DNA from: Rhodospirillaceae bacterium
GTDB lineage: Bacteria > Pseudomonadota > Alphaproteobacteria > Rhodospirillales > 2-02-FULL-58-16
Reading direction: 5' to 3'
Assembly: GCA_030623425.1 (NCBI GenBank)
Contig: JAUXMA010000079.1
Location: forward strand, 1-6,939
DNA length: 6,939 nt
A program made the translations under genes and the position numbers. The notes below the pieces were generated by a model. That model searched no databases. It saw nothing but the letters and a program-made list of their open reading frames with translations, and was not told the DNA's origin. Shown here in pieces: positions 1 to 5,503 of the stretch (positions are counted from its first letter, which is position 1; each line of letters begins with the position of its first letter).

Positions 1-205
1 GGGTAAGATTGATTCGCGCAGCCCCCGAGTTAGAGAACAGCCTCGGCACTACCCGGAAGTGACGGAAACTCCGCCACGGGTCTGCTTTCAAGCATTTAGC
101 GGAAAAGAGCATTTGCCGTTTGCCAAGGAACCGCCATTTTCGAAAATGCTGAAAAGCGCTTGGCGTTTCGTTGCCTCGAACTCCGAGGCTTTCGGAGAAT
201 CCGTA
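1..205. other. Non-coding stretch downstream of the flavoprotein gene, with short inverted repeats
   Basis: No credible gene is seen here; the open frames that cross it overlap the 3' end of the flavoprotein gene and match no family I know. Structures visible are: nested inverted repeats at the window edge (GGGTA 1-5 with TACCC 50-54, and CCGAG 25-29 with CTCGG 42-46); a hairpin at 59-77 with arms GTG-a-CGGA and TCCG-c-CAC; a perfect 14-base palindrome CATTTTCGAAAATG at 135-148; and two mutually exclusive hairpins at 173-197. The edge structure does not fold as a tRNA and could be part of a feature cut by the window end. Nothing here can be assigned a function from sequence alone. Confidence 0.4.
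173..197 (-). terminator. Possible weak terminator of the flavoprotein gene (two alternative hairpins)
   Basis: Two overlapping perfect 6-bp stems lie just past the flavoprotein stop codon: GCCTCG (173-178) with CGAGGC (184-189), and CTCCGA (181-186) with TCGGAG (192-197), each with a 5-base loop. Only one can form at a time. On the minus strand they follow the TGA at 206-208 by about ten bases, the usual place for a terminator. No U-tract follows, so intrinsic termination is doubtful; the hairpins could instead protect the 3' end or be incidental. Confidence 0.25.
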
Positions 206-3200
206 TCAGACGGCTTTTTGCCTTTCTTTCAATTGCTCCATGCAATGGGCGATCCACTGGCGGGTCAGCTTTTCGTGCACCGCGTTCTGGCACAGGCGCT
301 GGCGCAAAGCCGGAAAAACGACATGGTCGAGGAGCTGGTCCTGATTGAAACAGGAAAAGACCACGGATTCCTCGCCGCTCACCGGGTCCTTGTGGGGCTG
401 CAGGCACTGGGAGCAGATCTGCTTCATCATGCATTGCATCGGCGAGTTGATGCTGCCGATGGCTATATGGCCGGGCTTGAGGTAATCCTTTAGCACCTTA
501 TGCCGCGCCTCGCTCACCGCCGCCATCATCATGTCCGAGCCGATGGCGATGAGGCGATCGACATCGCCGATCGGGATCGGCTGTTTCCCCAGATCGCCTT
601 TGCCATAGGCGGCCATGGCCTCGACAACGTTGCCGACAAAGGCCCTGTCCTGGCGGCGGCTCGGTTCGAAGCCGGGCGCCTCGTCGCAGCACCAGACGAT
701 GGCGTCGGCGGCGGCCAGGATATCCTCGACGTGATAACGGTCGACGACCTTTTTGTAGGCGCCGAAGTAAAGGACCTTGGAGCCCGCCTCGCGAAAGGCC
801 TGGCCGATGGAGAACAGAACGGCGTTGCCGAGGCCGCCGCCGGCCAGCAGAACCGTCTCGCCGGCGGGAGTCTCGGTGGGGGCGCCCGTCGGTCCCATAA
901 ACACCACCGGCTCGCCCGGCTCGAGAAGGGTGCAGAGGCTCGACGACCCGCCCATCTCCAGCACGATCACCGAGACCAGTCCCTTGTCCCGGTCGACCCA
1001 GGCGCCGGTGAGGGCGACGCCCTCCATGGCCAGTGAGGTGCCGTCGAGCCGCTTGGCGTGGGATTCGTAATTCTGCAGGCGGAAGAACTGGCCGGGGCGG
1101 AAGGCCCGGGCGGCGAAGGGGGCGCGCACCACCACCTCGACGATGTTCGGGGTCAGGCGGATGACCTCATGGACCCGCGGGCGCAGTCCGTCGTTGACGG
1201 CGGCGATCAGGTCATCGGCGGAGACCGGCGAGGGTTTGATTTTGGCCAGCATCCGGTTGATCACCGGATAGCCCTGCTTGGCGCTGGCCATGGCCCTGAC
1301 CACGTTGCCGGCGTAAGACGGATGCAGATCGCCGAAAAAGCTCACTCCGCGTCCGTCGCCGCGGACTTTCATCATCACCCGCGCTTGCTCCGGTTTGACC
1401 AGGTTTTCCGGCGTCACCGGATTGCCGTCTTCGTCGACGGCCTGGTAGTACTTGCCGTCCATGGCGGCGAAACCGGGATGTTCGCGGGTCAGCACCGTGT
1501 TGGGGACGGTACCGGCGGCGACGAGCACCGAGCCGGCCGGCAGCGTCACCTCCTGCTCGCCCGTTGGCGCCGGCCGTCCGTCCTCGCCGATGGCCTGGCG
1601 GGCCAGGCGCAGCGCCTTGACATGGCCGTAGTCGTCGATCTCGACGGCGGCCGGGGCGAGCAATTCGGCGAACCGCACGCCCTGCTCCAGGGCCTTGACG
1701 ATTTCCTCGTGGTTCAAGGTGTAGCTCGGGGCGTCGATCATGCGGCGGCGGTAGGCGATGGTCGCGCCGCCCCACTGGTCGAGCAGATCGTCGAAGCGGG
1801 GCTCGCGGCCTGCCTTCGCCGCCGCCTTCCGTTCGCCGCCGATGGCGCCGGCGTGTGACAGGAATTCGTCGGCGATTCCCTTTTCCTCCTCGGTCCAGCC
1901 GGCGCGCACGTTTTCCTCGCCCAGCTCGGCCGTCAGGGTTTCGTATCGGGCGAGGAATTTTTCCACTTGCCGCACGTAATAGGCCAGCGCCTCGGTCGCC
2001 GTGTCGATGGCGGTGAGCCCGCCGCCGATGACCACCACCGGCAGGCGGATTTGCAGGTTGGCGACCGAGCTCATCTTCGCCGCGCCGGTGAGCTGCAACG
2101 CCATCAGGAAGTCCGAAGCCTGGCGTACGCCGCGGGCCAGACCGTTGGCGACGGACAGGTACGTCGGCTGCCCGGCGCCGAGGCAAAGGGCGATGTGATC
2201 GAAACCCAAATCGAAGGCCGAATCGTCGAAAATGGCGCCGCCGAAACGCACCCCTCCCAGCATGGCGAACCGTTGGCGCCGCTCCAGGAGCAGCCGAATG
2301 ACCCGCAGAAAGTTTTTATCCCAGCGCACGGTGATGCCGTATTCGGCGACGCCGCCGAAGCCGGCCATGACGCGGTCATCAAGGGATTCATAGAGCAGAC
2401 CGATATCGCGAATGGGCTGGAACGCCGTCCGCTCGCCGCTTTCGGTGACGCCGGATAGGGCCGGCTGCAAAGGTTCGATCTTGAGACCGTCGATGGCGAC
2501 GACGGCATGGCCCTCGTTGATCAAATGATGAGCCAAGGTGAATCCGGCCGGTCCCAGCCCGACGACGAGAACCTTGTATCCGCTCGCCGCCAGCGGCAAG
2601 GGACGCCTGATGTTCAAGGGATTCCACCGGGTCAACAGGCTGTAGATTTCAAACCCCCAGGGCAGGGCCAAGACGTCCTTCAGTATCCGCGTTTCCACCT
2701 GGGGAATGTTCACCGGATCCTGTTTTTGAAAGATGCAGGCCAACATGCAGTCGTTGCAGATGCGATGGCCGGTGGCGGCGAGCAAGGGATTGTCGACCAT
2801 GGCCAGGGCCAGGGCGGCGATGGCGAGACCGTCCATCTTCGCCTGGTTCTTTTCGGAGATTTTCATATCCAGCGGACAGCCGGCGAGGACCACTCCCAAG
2901 GGGTTTTTGCTGAATGTCCCGGTCTTCCTGTCGATGATCCCCTTGGCGCAGGAATCCTTGCCCCGGTGGTGGCAGATCACGCAATAATTGACCTCGTCCA
3001 GGACGCCGACAAGATCGCTGCCGTGGTCGGTCAGGGCGAAGCCGTCGCGGTGATAATGACAGCCCTCGGGCGTTTGCATTTTGGCGATGCCGTTTTCTTC
3101 CACCGTTTCGGTCCGGACCAAGCCCTGGAGATCGATTGTCCCCGGCTGGGAAAACAGTACATCGCCAAGGTGGCGCTTCCGCCCCGCCGCCGTCTGCGTC

Positions 3201-3709
3201 GCCCAGGCGGCGTATCTGGCCGCCAAGTCGATGGCCTCGGCGTCGGCCTCTTCGTCGTCAAGCCAGGCCATGACATGATCGGCAAACTGAAGCTGAGTGA
3301 AATCGCCGCCCATGAGCCCGGCCAATTCGGCCGCCAGCGCCGCGGCGTCGAAACTTTCCGCCTGTTCCGCGTTATAGGTCTTGACGGCGCGCCGCCGCAC
3401 GAACAGGCGTTTGCAAGCATAAAGGTTGGCCAGTTCGCCGTGGCGGCCGGCGAGTTGGCGAAGCTCGCCGCCGATGCCGAACAAGGTGCCGAGGAAATCC
3501 TCGATATAGGGCGCCAGCGCCAAGAGCAGGTCGGATTCACCCTTGGCCCCGAGCTCGGCCGGCGCCTTGCGGGCCGCCGTCAGCCGTTCTTTCAGGTCGT
3601 CGCCGGCTTCGCCCAAACGATCGACAAACAATCCATCGATCCGGTCCAGGCCGTCACTGCCATAAAGGTCCGCGAAGCCCAGTCCGTGGGCGAGTTTGAG
3701 ATCGGTCAT
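206..3709 (-). CDS. Nfn/SudAB-like FAD and iron-sulfur NAD(P)H oxidoreductase, GltD-like and PyrK-like halves fused (1167 aa)
   Basis: Large cytoplasmic flavoprotein; no signal peptide or membrane segment is seen. Order of parts: residues 1-210 are a helical N-terminal region I cannot assign. Residues about 215-335 are cysteine-rich (C243, C246, C254, C278-P, then C318-x2-C321-x3-C325 followed by DPVNI), resembling the two [4Fe-4S] site region of GltD/NfnB. Residues 379-408 are an FAD Rossmann fold (VVGLGPAG). Residues 558-574 are an NAD(P)H fold (VVVIGGGLTAIDTA), and AAGTVPN at 731-737 is the family's late FAD motif. Residues 843-1125 resemble PyrK/NfnA: PGQFF at 872-876, AGGGLGNA at 956-963, and C1093, C1099, C1102, C1120 as a probable [2Fe-2S] site. 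This matches the combined cofactor set of NfnA plus NfnB, with the B half first. Electron bifurcation between NADH, NADPH and ferredoxin is an inference; simple NAD(P)H-dependent reduction of a sulfur or ferredoxin acceptor is the alternative. Start: MTDLKLAHGLGFADLYGSDGL looks like a true N-terminus, but there is no clear Shine-Dalgarno sequence. A rhodanese gene lies divergently next to it. Confidence 0.85.
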   Translation of the reverse strand: MTDLKLAHGLGFADLYGSDGLDRIDGLFVDRLGEAGDDLKERLTAARKAPAELGAKGESDLLLALAPYIEDFLGTLFGIGGELRQLAGRHGELANLYACKRLFVRRRAVKTYNAEQAESFDAAALAAELAGLMGGDFTQLQFADHVMAWLDDEEADAEAIDLAARYAAWATQTAAGRKRHLGDVLFSQPGTIDLQGLVRTETVEENGIAKMQTPEGCHYHRDGFALTDHGSDLVGVLDEVNYCVICHHRGKDSCAKGIIDRKTGTFSKNPLGVVLAGCPLDMKISEKNQAKMDGLAIAALALAMVDNPLLAATGHRICNDCMLACIFQKQDPVNIPQVETRILKDVLALPWGFEIYSLLTRWNPLNIRRPLPLAASGYKVLVVGLGPAGFTLAHHLINEGHAVVAIDGLKIEPLQPALSGVTESGERTAFQPIRDIGLLYESLDDRVMAGFGGVAEYGITVRWDKNFLRVIRLLLERRQRFAMLGGVRFGGAIFDDSAFDLGFDHIALCLGAGQPTYLSVANGLARGVRQASDFLMALQLTGAAKMSSVANLQIRLPVVVIGGGLTAIDTATEALAYYVRQVEKFLARYETLTAELGEENVRAGWTEEEKGIADEFLSHAGAIGGERKAAAKAGREPRFDDLLDQWGGATIAYRRRMIDAPSYTLNHEEIVKALEQGVRFAELLAPAAVEIDDYGHVKALRLARQAIGEDGRPAPTGEQEVTLPAGSVLVAAGTVPNTVLTREHPGFAAMDGKYYQAVDEDGNPVTPENLVKPEQARVMMKVRGDGRGVSFFGDLHPSYAGNVVRAMASAKQGYPVINRMLAKIKPSPVSADDLIAAVNDGLRPRVHEVIRLTPNIVEVVVRAPFAARAFRPGQFFRLQNYESHAKRLDGTSLAMEGVALTGAWVDRDKGLVSVIVLEMGGSSSLCTLLEPGEPVVFMGPTGAPTETPAGETVLLAGGGLGNAVLFSIGQAFREAGSKVLYFGAYKKVVDRYHVEDILAAADAIVWCCDEAPGFEPSRRQDRAFVGNVVEAMAAYGKGDLGKQPIPIGDVDRLIAIGSDMMMAAVSEARHKVLKDYLKPGHIAIGSINSPMQCMMKQICSQCLQPHKDPVSGEESVVFSCFNQDQLLDHVVFPALRQRLCQNAVHEKLTRQWIAHCMEQLKERQKAV

Positions 3710-3870
3710 GGGTGTCGCTATGTTGATGTCCGTGAAGGGGGTAAATCATATCGTAAATTTGACGATTGTTTTAATATATGTCGGCGTGATCTTTGCAAGC
3801 TCACTGTTAATGGAAATTGGGGTTTGCCGAAAGGTTTTGGTTGCTAGCCAGCGGAAAAAGGAGTTCCGAA
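3710..3870. promoter_or_regulatory. AT-rich divergent intergenic region between the flavoprotein and rhodanese genes
   Basis: This 161-bp spacer must hold promoters for both divergent genes and is clearly more AT-rich than the flanking coding DNA. For the minus-strand flavoprotein gene a candidate -10 TATGAT lies at 3745-3750 (complement), with a TTAAAA -35 at 3769-3774 and an 18-bp spacer, which would give a leader of about 30 nt. No convincing -35/-10 pair was found for the rhodanese gene. An imperfect dyad sits mid-spacer at 3786-3804. No FNR or CRP consensus site fits. Confidence 0.4.
3786..3804. repeat. Imperfect 19-bp dyad, possible operator
   Basis: GTGATCTT (3786-3793) and AAGCTCAC (3797-3804) pair at 7 of 8 positions around a TGC centre. 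It lies in the shared spacer of two divergent genes, where a regulator could act on both. The symmetric outer GTGA/TCAC halves lie 11 bases apart, not the 6 of a CRP site. The regulator is unknown, and a chance dyad in AT-rich DNA is possible. Confidence 0.3.
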
Positions 3871-4308
3871 ATGTCGGATGACGTGTCTGGGAATGCCTAT
3901 GCCGGCGAAATGACACCGCGACAGGCGTGGGATATGCTCTCCCGGGACCCCTCGGCGGTGCTGATCGACGTGCGCACTCGGGGGGAATGGGCTTATGTCG
4001 GAACCGCCGATTTGAGCAGCTTGGAAAAACAGCCCCTTTTCGTCGAATGGCAGCATTTTCCATCCATGCGGGTCAACCCGGATTTTTGCGAACAGCTGGC
4101 GGCCCGCGGCGTCGGGAAAGACGCGCTTTTGTTGTTTTTTTGCCGCTCGGGTGTGCGTTCGAAGGCGGCCGCCATTGCCATGACCGCCCATGGCTTGGCG
4201 AAATGTTACAATGTCAGCCACGGTTTCGAGGGCGATCCGGATTCAAGCAAGCACCGGGGCACGATTAACGGCTGGAAAATTGACGGTCTGCCCTGGGTGC
4301 AGGGATAA
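3871..4308 (+). CDS. Single-domain rhodanese (sulfurtransferase), 145 aa
   Basis: Rhodanese-family protein that probably carries a sulfane sulfur as a cysteine persulfide and passes it to an acceptor such as a thiol, cyanide or a partner enzyme. One rhodanese domain fills the chain. LIDVRTRGEW at 31-40 is the conserved CH2A-type strand and loop. LFFCRSGVRSKAAA at 88-101 holds the active-site loop, with C91 as the catalytic cysteine and a six-residue CRSGVR loop typical of sulfur-handling rather than phosphatase members. The end HRGTINGWKIDGLPWVQG is of the type seen in alphaproteobacterial homologues. No signal peptide is visible, so it is probably cytoplasmic. Start: ATG 3871 follows AAAAGGAG with about 8 bases between; an in-frame TTG at 3817 would add 18 residues but has no better ribosome site. 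It is divergent from the Nfn/SudAB-like gene, which suggests a shared link to sulfur redox chemistry. The physiological acceptor cannot be told from sequence. Confidence 0.88.
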   Translation: MSDDVSGNAYAGEMTPRQAWDMLSRDPSAVLIDVRTRGEWAYVGTADLSSLEKQPLFVEWQHFPSMRVNPDFCEQLAARGVGKDALLLFFCRSGVRSKAAAIAMTAHGLAKCYNVSHGFEGDPDSSKHRGTINGWKIDGLPWVQG

Positions 4309-4500
4309 GAACCCGTCCGTCCTCAGGGAAATGGAATGGAAAGAACGGTTCAAGAACGGGCGGCAAAATAAAACATTGAATCAATCTAAGAAACGGTTCA
4401 AGATTTGCATTATCGGCAACACGTGACGGCTATTTAAGACTGCTCAACTGGGCATCCCATACCACATTGCGACTATTGTATTGGGTGGATTTAAAGGACC
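4309..4500. promoter_or_regulatory. Spacer ahead of the receiver gene with repeats and a leader hairpin
   Basis: This 192-bp stretch has no gene. It holds a 12-bp direct repeat, AACGGTTCAAGA, at 4344-4355 and 4392-4403, and an 8-bp repeat, AAGAACGG, at 4341-4348 and 4352-4359, which is one helical turn apart. It also has the small palindrome ATTGATCAAT-like ATTGAATCAAT at 4375-4385 and an imperfect hairpin at 4456-4485. TATTTA at 4431-4436 could be a -10 element, but no -35 sits at a proper distance. The size and repeats suggest that the receiver gene has its own promoter. Confidence 0.35.
4341..4403 (+). repeat. Direct repeats AACGGTTCAAGA, possible regulator binding sites
   Basis: Two exact 12-bp copies start 48 bp apart (4344 and 4392). 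The first lies inside a further direct repeat of AAGAACGG with an 11-bp period. Such phased short repeats ahead of a gene often bind a regulator, but no matching family site is recognised. Confidence 0.35.
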
Positions 4501-5109
4501 ATGGCGGGCAAATACTTGGAAAGAATTGGGTTCCTTGTCGTCGAGGACAACGCCTTTATGCGGAAAGTCATCTTGCAGGTGCTGCAAGCGTTGGGCGCCG
4601 GTGAGGTGAGAACGGCCTCAAATGGCGCCGACGGGCTCAAGGAATTGCAAAACTACCCGGCGGACGTCGCCCTCGTCAATTGGGAGATGCAACCCGTTAA
4701 CGGAATCGAGTTCGCCAAGACGGTGCGCAGGGGCGATAGCAGTCCCAATCCCTTCCTGCCCATCATCATGGTGACCGGCCATTCGGAAACGCATCGCATC
4801 CTTGAAGCGAGAGATGCCGGAGTCAACGAGTTCGTGGTCAAGCCGTTCTCGGCGCACACCCTTTTCGAGCGGATTGAAATGGTCATCGAAAGACCCCGCC
4901 CGTTCATCCGCCTCAAAGACTATTTCGGTCCCGACCGCAGGCGCAAGTTATCGGATTTCGCGGGAGACGAGCGTCGCCAGGGGATGAAGAAAATGAGTCA
5001 GGGCGAGATCAACGTCTTGATCAACCCCACCCCCGAAGAGGCCGAATCGACGGCCATCGAGACGAAATCCGGCGGCGGCGGCGACACCGATGCCGCCGAC
5101 GCGTCCTGA
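4501..5109 (+). CDS. Stand-alone CheY-like receiver protein with Asn at the phosphoacceptor site, 202 aa
   Basis: Response-regulator receiver domain at residues about 9-130, with no DNA-binding or enzymatic output domain. The acidic pair E15-D16 (VVEDNAFMRK), T92 (MVTGHSE) and K114 (FVVKPFSA) match CheY D12/D13, T87 and K109. The phosphoacceptor position, 44 residues after D16, is asparagine (LVNWEMQP, N60, codon AAT 4678-4680) where LVDWEMP is usual. The protein should therefore not accept phosphate at the normal site; it may work by phosphorylation-independent binding, by sequestration, or be locked in one state. Residues 131-202 form a tail with a basic YFGPDRRRK motif (141-149) and an acidic, glycine-rich end, probably disordered. 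I recall similar tails in Rhodospirillales receivers. Start: ATG 4501 has AAGGA at 4494-4498, only 2 bases away, and GGGTGG farther upstream, so initiation may be modest. No histidine kinase gene is nearby, so its partner is unknown. Confidence 0.88.
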   Translation: MAGKYLERIGFLVVEDNAFMRKVILQVLQALGAGEVRTASNGADGLKELQNYPADVALVNWEMQPVNGIEFAKTVRRGDSSPNPFLPIIMVTGHSETHRILEARDAGVNEFVVKPFSAHTLFERIEMVIERPRPFIRLKDYFGPDRRRKLSDFAGDERRQGMKKMSQGEINVLINPTPEEAESTAIETKSGGGGDTDAADAS

Positions 5110-5146
5110 AGCGCCATAGGCTCATTTGAAACACATCCCGTCGCTC

Positions 5147-5184
5147 AAGCAAGATACAAGGCCACCCTCCCCCGTATCTTCTTT
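5147..5184 (+). terminator. Possible terminator of the receiver gene, sharing the GTATCT motif
   Basis: AAGATAC (5151-5157) pairs perfectly with GTATCTT (5174-5180) across a 16-base loop. Three more pairs lie outside one C-C mismatch (AAG 5147-5149 with TTT 5182-5184, one of them G-U). The right arm runs into a pyrimidine-rich stretch rather than a clean U-tract, so efficiency as an intrinsic terminator is doubtful. The same hexamer recurs over the mazE promoter, so this may instead be an upstream operator. Confidence 0.3.
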
Positions 5185-5206
5185 CCGAGGTCTCTTTCCG
5201 TAGGAC

Positions 5207-5235
5207 TTGAAACTTTCTTAAGCAGTAAGTATCTT
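5207..5235 (+). promoter_or_regulatory. Sigma70-type promoter of mazEF
   Basis: TTGAAA (5207-5212, 5 of 6 to consensus) and TATCTT (5230-5235, 4 of 6) are separated by exactly 17 bp. Transcription would start near 5242, giving a leader of about 28 nt that contains the mazE ribosome site AAGGAGG (5255-5261). The -10 lies inside the inverted repeat at 5229-5247, consistent with repression by a bound protein. Confidence 0.6.
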
Positions 5236-5247
5236 CATTGTAGATAC
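5229..5247. promoter_or_regulatory. Inverted repeat over the mazEF -10 region, candidate MazE operator
   Basis: GTATCT (5229-5234) and AGATAC (5242-5247) are perfect inverted arms with 7 bases between. They cover the -10 box and the likely transcription start. MazE antitoxins bind their own promoter through an AbrB-type fold, alone and together with MazF, so an operator here is expected. The same hexamers at 5152-5157 and 5174-5179 could form a second site. That MazE binds these sites is inferred, not shown. Confidence 0.5.
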
Positions 5248-5269
5248 ATAAATCAAGGAGGATTGAATT

Positions 5270-5503
5270 TTGAGAACGCAGGTTTCGAAATGGGGCCATA
5301 GCTTGGCGGTGCGTATTCCGCACGCGTTCGCCGAACAACTCGGCATTACGGATGGCTCCGCCATTGAAATTATGGCGACCGGCAAGCGCATTGTGCTGGA
5401 AAAGCCGAAGTATACGTTACAGGGGTTGCTCGACGGCGTGACGCTTGAGAATCTACACGGCGAAACAGAGCTCGGCGAGGCCATGGGTCACGAAGAATGG
5501 TAA
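5270..5503 (+). CDS. mazE: MazE-type antitoxin (AbrB/SpoVT fold), 77 aa
   Basis: Antitoxin that binds and neutralises the MazF toxin and represses the shared operon. Residues 1-46 form the AbrB-like swapped-hairpin DNA-binding domain, with the family signature VSKWGHSLAVRIP (5-17), close to VKRWGNSPAVRIP of E. coli MazE. The C-terminal part, with ENLHGETELGEAMGHEEW (60-77), closely follows the E. coli segment ENLHENIDWGEPKDKEVW that wraps around the toxin, so the neutralising tail looks intact. Length is normal (82 aa in E. coli). The start is TTG at 5270, supported by a strong AAGGAGG at 5255-5261 with 8 bases between and by the family N-terminus. A TTG start may keep antitoxin supply low. 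It overlaps mazF by 7 bases (5497-5503), the usual antitoxin-first arrangement that couples their translation. Family assignment is confident; the cognate pairing follows from adjacency. Confidence 0.92.
   Translation: MRTQVSKWGHSLAVRIPHAFAEQLGITDGSAIEIMATGKRIVLEKPKYTLQGLLDGVTLENLHGETELGEAMGHEEW

Noticed and set aside
1..54. Possible tRNA or small RNA from the nested GGGTA/TACCC and CCGAG/CTCGG repeats
   Set aside because: The span is too short for a tRNA, has no anticodon or T-arm pattern, and no known small-RNA consensus was recognised.
1058..2458. Further long open frames on the plus strand (1058-1858 and 1967-2458) and on the minus strand in another frame (1212-2186)
   Set aside because: All lie inside the flavoprotein gene, and their translations are biased to Arg, Pro, Gly or His, as expected of shifted frames of a GC-rich gene.
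3724..3737. FNR-like site TTGATGTCCGTGAA
   Set aside because: Only the left half matches TTGAT-N4-ATCAA; the right half is wrong at too many positions.
2507..3847. 446-codon open frame antisense to the flavoprotein gene
   Set aside because: It mirrors a gene with clear domain motifs, its translation shows no family features, and long antisense frames are common in GC-rich coding DNA.
3696..3881. A 61-codon frame in the divergent spacer with one hydrophobic stretch (IVNLTIVLIYVGVIFASSLL)
   Set aside because: It could pass for a small membrane protein, but it spans promoter DNA, overlaps both flanking gene starts, uses rare TTA and ATA codons and has only a poor ribosome site. AT-rich DNA readily gives hydrophobic translations.
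4378..4382. GANTC (CcrM) sites ahead of the receiver gene (4378-4382) and asd (6918-6922) as evidence of cell-cycle control
   Set aside because: A degenerate pentamer occurs often by chance, and single sites without clustering do not support such control.
4450..4470. Sigma54 -24/-12 promoter ahead of the receiver gene
   Set aside because: GG and GC elements exist, but their spacing is too long for sigma54.
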